A DNA stretch of 64,000 nt, from the NCBI RefSeq assembly GCF_024362695.1, contig NC_065429.1:7071849-7135848 (forward strand), in the 5' to 3' direction. Within the stretch, counting starts at the first letter, position 1, and every line of letters starts with the position of its first letter. This document shows positions 1-12,200 of the stretch, one piece after another. A program made the position numbers and the translations under genes. The notes beneath the pieces were generated by a model. It saw only the letters and a list, made by a program, of their open reading frames with translations, made no database searches and was not told the origin of the DNA. The stretch comes from Pectinophora gossypiella (Eukaryota; Arthropoda; Insecta; Lepidoptera; Gelechiidae).

Positions 1-60
1 CCGGTGGGAAATAGGCGTGAGTTTATGTATGTATGTATTAATTTATATATTATTTGATAC

Positions 61-213
61 TCACATCTGTCACTTTCATTAGTTTCTCCAGAGCATCAAG
101 TTCCAGTTCAATCAGGTTTTCGTCGCTTATATGACGTTTCTTTCTACTTTTTTCTTTTTGTGTTTTACCTTTTACTGATTCTGCTTTTTCAGATTCTGTT
201 GTGTGCTGGTTGG
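61..213 (-). CDS. Probable last visible exon of the large secreted protein
   Basis: The acceptor AAATTGCAG enters in phase 1. The translation is Glu/Lys/Ser-rich with an R-K-K-R-H site at about 126-152, then an acidic-leucine stretch (E-L-E-L-D-A-L-E-K). The donor is GTATC after 61 (phase 1) or GTGAGT after 65 (phase 0). The repeated RKKRH motif ties it to exon 2. The gene continues left of the window. Confidence 0.5.
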
Positions 214-3200
214 CTGCAATTTTATTGAATACATCAGACAACAACTTGCAACCAGTTTTTTTTGACATGACTTATTGAAGATTTGCCGCATATTGCGTTG
301 ACTACTTGGTTCCGAATACACGATCCCGACAACCCGATTACTCTAGCCATAGAGGCAGCCAATCAGCTCGTGGCACCAAACACTTCAGGACCCCGATACC
401 GACCATTTCCCTCAATCAGCGCTTATCGCTATCGACCCACTAGGGTCGATTAATTCTTTCAAATATTTTTCCTCTCAGACGTCGCCCTGAGCCGAGGTTC
501 AAGCCCAACTGGGCACCCTCAGGCCTGGTGTCTTAAACTTTGTACCGGGTGAGAGCCTTCAGCGCTGTCCATTTGTCCGGTAGCTAACGCCATCTGCGGC
601 AAATCTACAATAAGTCACGCAAAAAAAAAACGTTGACTACGATAAGCCACGCCAAAAAAATGCTATAAAGGCCATAATGGCATATTAATACTTATTATAT
701 TGCCGATATGATTTTGAAAGCCCCCCCGCCGTGGTACGATTTTCCTTGTGGCATTTTTGAGACACAATAATGCTAACTTATTTCCGTTTATGAGGACCTT
801 GAATATGATCAAGCTCTTACTGGTAAGTGCGAGGGTGGGCATAGACGCTGTGGCGGTGTCCAGGGAGTCTTGTACCTTCAGTTTCTTCGACTTGCTCTTA
901 CTGCCGCTGGATATGAGATGCAGTTTCTGCAAGACTATCAACAAACAATCTTTTACTATACAGGGTGGCCCAGAAGTTCAGGTTCAAAATGAAAAATTAG
1001 AAAGAGGGGCTCATTAGCTACCAGAAACACCCCCATGTATGTTCAGCAATTATTTACGGTTTAGGAGATATGACCCATTTTGTACCTTTTTCTAGATTTT
1101 CTACCTTACTTCAGAAATAATCATTTTGTCGCTATCCGTTTCTTAATAATTATTTTATTTTACTTCATAACTATGCCTAAGTCTGTGTACCGCTCAATCA
1201 AAGATAAATCAAAGTGAAATCAAAGATAAAAACAAAGTTATCGGAAGTCAAAGTGAGAATTCGACCAAAATTGTTACAGTTGTTAAAACTTCGCCGAAGA
1301 ATAATAAACACATGAGATTGTCATGGACCCTGAAAGTATTTCTAAAAACTGTTTTATTTAATAGGCTTTTAGAAACATTCAAAAAAAGTACCCTTAATAC
1401 GGGCAAAAAACTAAGTAATTAGCCCTCAAAGATTGCAAGACAGACAGATTTGAAGGAAAATTTGACATTCTCATACAATGTAGCTGCTACTTTCTAACGT
1501 TGTTAAAGGTGTTCAAAGACACATTTTCAATTAAAAGTAAATAAAAATCACGCTTATAATCGCTAACAGGGTAGACATAGCAACAATCCGAAGACAAAAC
1601 TTGCAGTCACTTTTGGTGTGTCCTTGAAAGTATTTCTAAAAACTGCTCGATTTAATAGGCTTTTAGAAACATCCAAAAAAGTACCCTTAATGGGCAAAAA
1701 ACTAAATAATTAGCCCTCAAAGATTGCAAGACAGACACTGTTGGTGATTCATGGTATCCAATAGTATGAATCACCAACAGTGTTTAGGGATAACTTTTTC
1801 CTTGAAATCTATGTCCCTTCATTAAAATACGAATACCAATAGTGACTGCAAGTTTTGTCTTCCGATTGTTGCTATGTCTACCCTGTTAGCGATTATAAGC
1901 GTGATTTTTATTTACTTTTAATTGAAAATGTGTCTTTGAGCACCTTTAACAACGTTAGAAAGTAGCAGCTACATTGTATGAGAATGTCAAATTTTCCTTC
2001 AAATCTGTCTGTCTTGCAATCTTTGAGGGCTAATTACTTAGTTTTTTGCCCGTATTAAGGGTACTTTTTTGAATGTTTCTAAAAGCCTATTAAATGGAGC
2101 AGTTTTTAGAAATACTTTCAGGGTCCATGACAATCTCATGTGTTTATTATTCTTCGGAGAAGTTTCAACAACTGTAACAATTTTGGTCGAATTCTCACTT
2201 TGACTTCCGATAACTTTTTTTTTATCTTTGATTTCACTTTGATTTATCTTTGATTAACCGGTACACAGACTTAGGCATAGTTGTGAAGTAAAATAAAATA
2301 ATTATTAAGAAAGGGATAGCGACAAAATGATTATTTCTGAAGTAAGGTAGAAAATCTAGAAAAAGGTACAAAATGGGTCATATCTCCTAAACCGTAAATA
2401 ATTGCTGAACATACATGGGGGTGTTTCTGGTAGCTAATGAGCCCCTCTTTCTAATTTTTCATTTTGAACCTGAACTTCTGGGCCACCCTGTATACTGGTA
2501 CTGCAGCACTGTGGTGCAGCGGTTGAGCTCTGTAGGTCCCGGCGAAGTCCTGTGAGGACATATCCCAAAAAATACTTTGTGATCCCTAGCAGCAGTTTGT
2601 AGTTTGGACTTTGCTGGCCGATCACCAAATTGTCCGAAAGTAAGATGATCCGTGTTTCGGAAGGCACGTTAAGTCGTTGGTCCTGGTTACTACTGTTCAC
2701 TGACGTAAGTACGTAGTCGTTAAATGAGCCATGCCGGGGGCCTTAGGCGGCTCAATAATAACCCTGACACAGTTGAAAAGGTTGGTCATTGACGTTACAA
2801 CCGACACATGACTACACGAAAATAAAATTTGTTACAAACTAGTACATTGCAAATGGCGGCCTTATCGTTAAAGCGATTTCGCCCAGGCAACCATAAGGTT
2901 GTCTTTTGTGCTCAATAAACTATACATACATACATAAACAGCCTATATACGTCCCACTGCTGGACACAGGTCTCCCCTCAATCAACCGGAGGGGGTATGG
3001 AGCATACTCCACCACGCTGCTCCACTACGGGTTGGTGGAAACTATATCCTGTCGTATTGTCTTTCGTCCCTCGTCATCACATGTCCATACAACCCTAACC
3101 CATTGCCCACTCTTAGACATACGTGGTATGAATCTGAAGCGGTGCCGTTTCGTGGTGTCGGTGGATTCCGCAGCCTTCAGGTTGTCAGATGTCGCGTTCA

Positions 3201-6200
3201 GTTTGGAGCTGGCCTTCCACTTGCGCCACATTGCTGGAAGATAGGGGACGTTAACGGTACCGAGGGTTTTACATAACAGCATAGCATCACGTATCCCCGA
3301 AGAGGTGGGCAAAATTGTACAGTCATGAGCAATATAATGCACCCACTTTAGGAATCTGTCGCATTAACATATTTGACATTTAGTGGGACTTTTTCTCAAA
3401 AAACATCATGTGCCATAGTACCAAAGTGTATGCATCAATTGATGCTCAACAGCATCACCCACTCCTCGCCAGGATGTTTGCGACAGCGTACCGAATACCA
3501 AGGGAGATGATTCAGCTCATGATTCTTAGTTAATATCCACGTGTGGCGCAAGTGGAATTTTACATCGCAAAAGTATGCTATTTAATTAAAAAAAACTAAA
3601 TAGCATGACTTTTGCAACGGAATATTCCACTTGATATTATCTCAGAATCATGAGCTGAATTATCCCCCTCAATATTGGGTACGCTGAACACTCTGTATAA
3701 CTCCAATGTGTTAGAAAGGACACAATTCCAAAGAATGGAAATCTCTTTCTGCATCATTGTTCCCCGGTAAGTATGTATAATTTGGGGGACAAGGCAAGAG
3801 TGAACACAACAGGTACTATTTGAGTTTGCATGCTCCACTTACTCTGGTTTAGAGAAACCCACAAAGAGAAACTTAAATCTAAAAAATCTGACTCGGACTG
3901 GACTTGTCAAACTGAGACGAGCGTATTAACCATTACACCACCGGGTTTTTCTCCTGTCTATACGAAATTTCCGACCTATATATCGTCGCCATCGTCATAT
4001 GGGTGAAGACAACGGTTGCATAGGCGGAAATGGGAGCCATCGGTACGGCACTGCAGCACGGTAGAGGCGAGTCACAGGTACTGTAACCTGGAACCTGACA
4101 GAGGGCAGCAGTAACTGTCAGTACTATTTACGGCTTTGAAATAGACCACTCTAGGCGCCATACCACTCGCGTCGCGAGTGTCGCGAGTGAGTAGCATGGA
4201 GATGCTACACCGAAAAGAGCGTGGCTTTTAAATTAGTGGCGATATCGTCATTAATCCCTATCTATGTTTATATAAAGAAACAAACGTAGAAATACTTACC
4301 TTTTCGCACAATTCTGACCCCATGCGGCGGAGTCCCCGATGTTGTTAGGTCGGAGGCGGCAATGCTAAAAACTTTATTGGAATTAAGACACATCCACACC
4401 ACTCTTAGCGCTGTTAAAGGCCATATTGGACAGGCATCTTACGACCAGATCTTTCCAAGACCTGGATGGTTTGGTTACTGGTGCCATTGGCTGGGTCGCT
4501 TCCCGATTTGGCAAGTAGTACGTAGGCAGGTCAATGTGAATGATGACGTTTGGTCTTGTGAAGTTGTCGACTGCTTCGACCAACTCAGTCATGATAATGA
4601 TTTGGGGGATTCTGTCGAAATATTGCGATTTTTATTTGGAGGATGGTCGTCTTCTGTCGTGTGGGTTGTCAGGATGACCAACCTCACCAACCTTGGTGTC
4701 AGGGTCGTTAATGAGCTGCCAAACGCCCCTGACAGGCTCATGTAACGATTACGTACTTACATCAGCAAGTAGTAACTGGCACCAACGGCTTAACATGCAT
4801 GGATCATCTTACTTTCGGACAATCAGCCTGTAATGTCCTAACCAAACTATGGATCACAAAGTAATTTTTGCAATATGTCCCCACCAGGATTCGAACCCGG
4901 GGCCTCCGGATCGTGAGCCCAACGCTCAACCACTGGACCACGGAGGCCGAAAAAGCCTAATTCTGAGCAAGTAATTTAATACGAATTGGTTTACTGGCTC
5001 TATGGGCTATGTTCCCTTTGCCTGTCCTACGGGCACAACAACAAAAAAAGTGTATGGTTTTTAAATATATAACTTCCTAAACTGAACAATGCCATCTATG
5101 TGATTTCTAAAGAAGGTAAGCTGGAAAATCCCTCATTGCCAAGAGCTAGTAGGGTAGACAAATGTGATGGGACTGTGTGGGGACAATTTAAGCAAATCTA
5201 ACTTACTCACTATCGTTACTGCCCTCTTGCATGTTACTGTCATCTTCCAACATCTTTGACTGCGGGCGCGGTGTTTCTGAGGGATAAAAAACAAAACTCA
5301 TGACTATACAGGGTGTTAGTGACATCGTAAGGAAAGCTGAGGGATGATTCAAACAAAAAAAAAGAAAAAAGAAAGAAATAATAATATCGATCGCCATCGA
5401 CTCGCAAAGAAGAAGATTCAAACCATGATTCTGAGTTGATATCAAGTGGAATTTTTGTCGCAAAATTATGGAACTGAAAATTATAAAAACAAAAACCTTC
5501 ACGAATTCTCCGACAGGAAATCCCACTTGATATCAACTCAGAATCATGGTCTGAATCATACCCCTCAGTAACAACCATACCTACTTGTATGGCTACCTAT
5601 ACGTACTTGTACGAGGTGTAAGTGACATCACAACGAATACTGATGAATACAGCTCATTATTCTGAGTTAATATCAAGTGGAATTTTCCGTCACAAAAGTA
5701 TACAAGTGAAAATAATTTTATAACTAAAAAACCATTTTGCGACGGAAAATTCCACTTGATATCAACTCAGAATCATGGTGTGAATCATCCCCTTCAGTGT
5801 TCGATACGATGTCACTAACACCCTGTACGTCATTCGCGTGAAACCCTACTATTAAAACTGTGGAAGTCTTATACAAACTTTGCCTCTCCTTTTTACCTCT
5901 TCAGGGGTTGAATTTCGCAAAATCCCGACCTACGTCCTAAAAGGAACCCCCATGCAAAATTTGGAACACCTAGCCGTGATGAATGAGCGAGTCAGTCTGG
6001 GTCGCAGGAGGAGTGTTCTTTCTTAAGATAAGCGGGATAAGCAGCCAAGATTTTCGTATTAAGTACTTACTGTTACTATCATATCGATCCTTATTCTTCT
6101 TTGCAGTTTCATCATACAGAATGTCAAACTTGTAGGAGTGGCTGGTGATCTGCAGTCTCCTCGGCTGAGCTTCAAACTTCAAATCTGGGTACTTCTTCAT

Positions 6201-9200
6201 GAATCGCGTTGGAATTTCTGGCACAGTCTGCGTCGCGGGTGTCGTAGTCGTATATTTCGTCGTCTTCGCCTTGTGTGCCTTATGTGGTTGTTGTGACGTA
6301 TATTTCGGGAAGTAGTTATCATACGGCAAAGGTTTCATCTTTGTATAGCTCTTGTCCTTGTAGTATGTTGTAGTAGCGTTAGTGGTTTGTTTCGCAGTTT
6401 CTTTTAGTTTCGTCACTTTCTGATTGTGTCTCAACTTCGCTTCTATGTCATCCAGCGGCTTTATTTCAGTTGTGACTTTTGGTGTCTCAGTGTAATGCTG
6501 ATAGAGAGCTGTTGCGTCGAATTCCTTTTCGCCTCCTTCGTCTTGAGTAGATTCGTCTAAATCTATAATTGTGATATCAAAATCTTCAGGACCAATGTTG
6601 CTCGTGGCTAAAATCTCTGCAGAGTTGTAAGTAGTATCCTGGTTTTCTTTGAACAACTTAATCTTCCTTTTAGGCTTTGAAGAATCGTCTTCGACATCAG
6701 AACCGTAAAGTATATCCATCCGTTTAGATCTGGCGATCTTGTTATCATCGACTATATTGCTCTCAAGTTGATCAAAGTAGTCTATGTCAGGGTCTTCTCT
6801 CTGTCCAGCTGTAGATAGACCAGTGAGAATTTTAAAATCGTCAGCAAACATTCCTCTAGCGGTACCCTTATTCGGCTTTGCTGTATGCACACGACCAATT
6901 TTCGGCTTTACGTGCACAGCAGTATGACCGTTCATGTCCATTAGTTTAGATTTGTGAGCTTTCTTCGCTAGGAAGTCTTCTTCGAAACTAGAGAGTTCTG
7001 TGAACGGCGAAGTGACGGATTGGACGTCAATTTGGTTCTCTTTCAGAAACTTGTCGAAGTCTGTGGAAGGCATTGGCACTGGCGTCGTGAAGTACTGCTC
7101 AGGCGGTGGGCTGATCTTCATTTTTGGTGACTAGAAACAAAACAATGATGAAGTTATAATGATGAAGCTTTTAGGCATCTGGTAAGTGGAACGTATACTA
7201 AACGTTAAAATTCGGCAACGCACTAAATTCAAAGATCGCTTGGCCAAATTGGAGATGTTAAGGCGGGAAGACAACAGATGGACTAAGGCAGTTACAGAAT
7301 GGTGGCCACATGATGGTATGCGATATCGAATCAGACCACCAGCCCGATAGTCGGATGACATGGAGAGGTTATGCCGGAAAGCAGTGGATGAGATTTCACA
7401 GGACTGGAAAGGATGGCGTGAAAGAGAGGAGGCATATACCCAGCAGTGTGTGGATACAGGCTGAGTAGACAGAATTGGTAACAGAACACCCCGGACACTT
7501 CATACAAAACTCCTCGTTTTACACAGACTATACACATTGACGTTATTCATAAACGCGCATCTGTGTGTGACGTCAGACGCTCATACGATTGAAGACTAAA
7601 GTAAGACCGAGGGAGGCGAGGTAAACCTAGCTCAGCCGCTGGTGGGGAGCGGAGAGTTGCCGTCCCTGGTATTATTCCTTACAAGATTCATGTCAGGGGC
7701 GTTTGGTGGCTCAATAATAGCCCTGACATGTTTGCTCACGTTGGTAATCCACCTCACAACCAACACGATAGAAGATTGATTATCTCTTGAAGAATCTTTT
7801 CAGACAGGGATTCATATCCAGTGGTTATAAAAACCAATGTCGAAGAATCGTCTCTGTAATGCCAAGGTAATTTCAACTTACTGTTCCATGTAGTTTGGCT
7901 GGTATTCTCTCGCTCGCTGTCGCAACTGATGTCAGAACAGCTTGGGCTTTGGCTGAAAATTATATTTAAAGGTAATAATAATGGTCCTGTGCAAGCCGAT
8001 CCCTTGGGAAGAGCAAGTCAAATATCTCGGCGTAGTCTTAGATAGACGTCTTACTTTCAAGGCCGATATCAAACGTGTGCGCGATCGCGCTGCGTTTGAA
8101 TGGGCCGTCTTCATTGTCTCCTTAACAAGCGTAGTAAATTGTCCCTTAGGAATAAGGTGAAAATCTACCCGACTTGCATCCGTCCGATCATGACCTTCAA
8201 ATCCACCGTCTACAGGTATTACAAAATCGTTTCATGCAGAAAGCCACGGGAGCTCCGTGGTTCCTTCGCAATGAAAATCTGCACATTGACCTAGGTCTGC
8301 CAACCATTGCCCAATGGCTCAAATTAGCTTCAAAACGTTTTTTCGAAAAAAAATGGTCCTGTGGTTCACCGGCTTGCTTTTCCAACGGGGAGTTCCGGTT
8401 CGAACCCCGGGTGCAGTTACCATAGCTGGTTTGATGGAGACCATTACAGACGGCGATACGGCTCACCACCTATCACGTTGGTCTAACAGAACGCTCGGTG
8501 AGGTGTGGATACTTAGTTCATCTTGACACTCCATTGGTATACAGGGTGTTAGTGATATCGTAACGAAAACTGAAGCGTGATTCAAGCCATGATCCTGAGT
8601 TGATATCAAGTGAAAATAATTTAATGATATTAACTCAGAATCATGGTCTGATTCATTCCCCTGAGTATTCGTTAAAATGTCACTAACACCCTGTATAGTC
8701 GTGAGTTTATATTATATGTGTACTTAATAATAATGGAAATATCGCTAGAAATATACCTGAACTTTTTTGTTGTTCTTTGTTATAATATCAGTAAATAAAA
8801 TTATCATTACTTAATTAAAACACAATAATAACGGGTTCTTACCGCGTTTAAAACAGGGATATGAGACTCCCGATATTTCGACACTGTTGCAAGTATCATG
8901 ATCTCGGGATGACTGATGAGATTGGAGTGGAGTAGGTAGTTCCATAATTTATTAAATTTATGATTTTATTTAATTTATGAGAAGGACTTACGATGACCAA
9001 ATTAGAGATGTCCTTAGAAAAGGTTCAATACGATCTACTCTGAACCGGCGTGCGTGTATGAAGCGATTGATGAATGTGGAGGAAGCAAGAGAAGTGTGTC
9101 AGGAGCGAAGCAAATGGAATTCTATAGTCTCTGCTTACCCCGGTGGGAAATAGGCGTGAGTTTATGTATGATAATAACCGCGTAAACTTAAAACAATGTT

Positions 9201-12200
9201 ATCATTACTTACCACTTTGTTTCATAAAGCCAGCAAGCTTGCTTTTCATTTCCTTCGTCAAAAAGTTGTCATTATTAGACCCAGAATCTGATTTATATTG
9301 CTTGTTGTTTTTGCTCGATTTGTATTCTGAAAAATAAAAAAAATGGTTAATTTTTACCTTTGATGGGTTTTCTCTTGGCCCCAGACTTGCCTGAAGGCAT
9401 TGACGAGGCCTAAGATGGAGCGAGCTCATCACAGGATGAGAAGCATACTCCACCACGCTGCTCCACTCTCTGAATGCCTTTTTAAAATCCAAACCCGCTG
9501 TTAAACTATTGTGTCTGGCTATTGGCCTCAAGAAGTTAATGGTATCAACTCTTTTGGCACAAGGAATTCAACCCATAGCTTCTTTTTTTCACGTAACATA
9601 TTGTCGATTTGCCGCAGATAGCATTAACTACTTGGCCGGACAAATTGGGAGCGCTGAGGACAAACTTTAAGAGAACACAATCTGAGAGGATTAAAATTAC
9701 GTGAACGAATTAATCGACCCTAGTGAATGAAGGAAATCGTCGACCACGCCCGCGTGGTCGGTATCGGGGTCTTGAAGTGTTGTCGCGAGCTGATTGGCCG
9801 CCTCTATGGCTAGAGTAATCTGATTTTCAGGTAAGTATACGTCCTTCGGGCGCCGATACTTTTCAATACCGTCCCTAAGCGGGATGTATTCGGAAGCCGC
9901 AACTACCAGGCGATAAAATTCCTCCAGAATATGGAAATAACAGCCATAATTACTTTTGATCTGGTGCGTATGATGGCGACCTCCGCCAACCAACTCTCCG
10001 TGGACTGAACGACGGAAATCGGATCGCATTGTGGTGGATGCGTCGTTCTCCAACCACTCTGGGAAGGGATAGCATCAGGTTGATAAATGAAAGACCAACC
10101 AACACATCTCCAAAGACCAAAGCCCAATTAATTTGAATTTTTCAGAATATATAACGGATGTAAAGTGGAACAGCGTGGATTACCTAAATATTATGGGCTT
10201 GTGACCTAAAGCATACCCCGGCCACTTCATACAAAACACCTCGTTTTACACAGACACTACACATTGACGTCATCGTACACGCGCATCTGTGTGTGTGACC
10301 CTGACGCCCGTACGATCTTCTATCGTGTGGGTTGTGAGGTGAATTGCCAACCTCATCAAGGCCCATCACCTGCTGTCAAGGTTAGTATTGAGCTGCCAAA
10401 GGCAACACCAGTAAGTAGTAAATGGGACCAACGGCTTAACGTGCCTTCCGAAGCACGGATCATCTTACTTTTTGGACAATCAGGTGATCAGCCTGTAATG
10501 TCCTTAACAAACTAGGGATCACAAAGTGATTTTTGTGATGTGTCCCCACCGGGTTTCGAACCCGGGACCTCGGATCGTGAGCCCAACGCTCAACCACTGG
10601 ACTACGGAGTGAAGACTAAAATAAGACCGAAGGGGGTGAGGTAAACCTAGCGCAGTCGCTGGTGAAGAGCGGAGAGTTGTAGGCGTAAAACCTCAAATAA
10701 GTTATGTTTTTTTAACCGCATGCCTAACTGTGCTCAGCTGCGACTTCTGGGAGTGAAGTTCCGATCAGAACGTTGTCTCAGAATTGAGATTATTTTAGAA
10801 GGAATCTGTGCATAGCGGGCTAACGCCGAATCTAAACTAATCTGGAGTAGGAAAACGTTGGCCCTTCTGGGCCTCAAAAAAGCCACATCGAAACAATTCA
10901 TCTAAAAAGCAATAAGTAAGTATTACAATTTGACATTTGCGCTTACAAGTAAGTGACTTGATAGCTGTTTTCTCGACACAGTCAAAGAAAAAACAAACAT
11001 ACTTACCTGAGCAAAAATACTGCTTATGGGAAATAATTTTAACAATTTTGCTAAACGACTTGACAGGTGACTTTCAATTTATTTAACCGTACCGTACCTT
11101 ATCTTGTGTAAACTTAGAATACTTAGTTACACTTATGAACAATAAAAATATACAAGTGCTTTCTTGATGAATCGCTTCACTATGACCTGTTTTAACCTTC
11201 CTGTTAGGTTGGGATTGCTCTTGAAAATGGTAACGATAGTAAACTTACCTAAGTTGTTAAAGTGCGTCTCGGACTTGGCTTTCATAGGACTATAGTGCTC
11301 AAACTTCTTATATTCATACAACATTTTTGCTTCTTTCTGTGTCCTCTCCTGTTTGCCCTTGGCTTTCGCTGTGGCTGTTGTCGAAGTAAACTTCTGCTTA
11401 GCTTTAGACTTTGCCTTTTCCTGAACTCCTTTCAATTCATTCGTGACTTTTAACACTTTCTTCTTTTCTGCTTTGGAGTCAGGTTCAAAGTAAGTTTTCA
11501 TCTGCATAAGCTGCTCTCTTAGTTTGTTGATATTCGGAGTTGTTACGTCATCGACTATTGTCTTCATGACATCTTCCCACATTGGGTTGGACACGGTGTC
11601 CATGTTCAGAATATCTTTGTGCCAATTTATGAAATCACTGAAATAATCAGGGTAGGCTTGATACTTCTTAGACGTCATCATTGCTGCATCTTCAGGTTTT
11701 GCTGCTGCTAATTTCTTTTGCTCATTCATAATCTTTTCGTCTTCTTGCTGTAGCCTGCTTTCTTCAGTTGTCATCGCTTCTTCCTGATCTTGTATTGAAG
11801 GTTTCGCTCCTTCAGTCAACCGCTTTATTTCTTCCTGAAGCTTCCTTCTATCTTCTGCTGTCAATATCTTCTTTTTATTCTCTCTTGTTACTAACAAACG
11901 AGCATTGTGGTGGTTGGTTTTCATTTGAGGTTTGACAATGACTGCGTTGAATTCATTCTTAGTTCTGAAGAAGTCATCTTTAGTTGCCCTGGAAGGGGAT
12001 CTTGTGAATGCCTGAACGGTTATGTCTTCAATCAACGGTCTGAACTTCTGTCGGGAAACGAATGCTGGCATTTTAACGTTTTTGATGTCAACCATAGGAG
12101 TTTTGCTAGTCGTTTTTACAGTCGTCAACGTTGTTTTAATAGGAGTTGTGGTCTGTTGTGTTTTTGCTTTCTTCGAGCCGGTGTCTATTGCTTTCATAAA

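Noticed and set aside
3596..3838. Short ORFs with repeated Ser-Gly-Ile motifs (also 5240-5578, 28235-28447, 52677-52942, 63666-63965)
   Set aside because: They lie inside palindromic MITE-A copies and read the same palindrome on both strands.
9697..10053. 118-codon minus-strand ORF as a host gene
   Set aside because: Most of it lies in repeat R and recurs with frame breaks at 310-632, 19569 and 33160, so it is repeat-derived.
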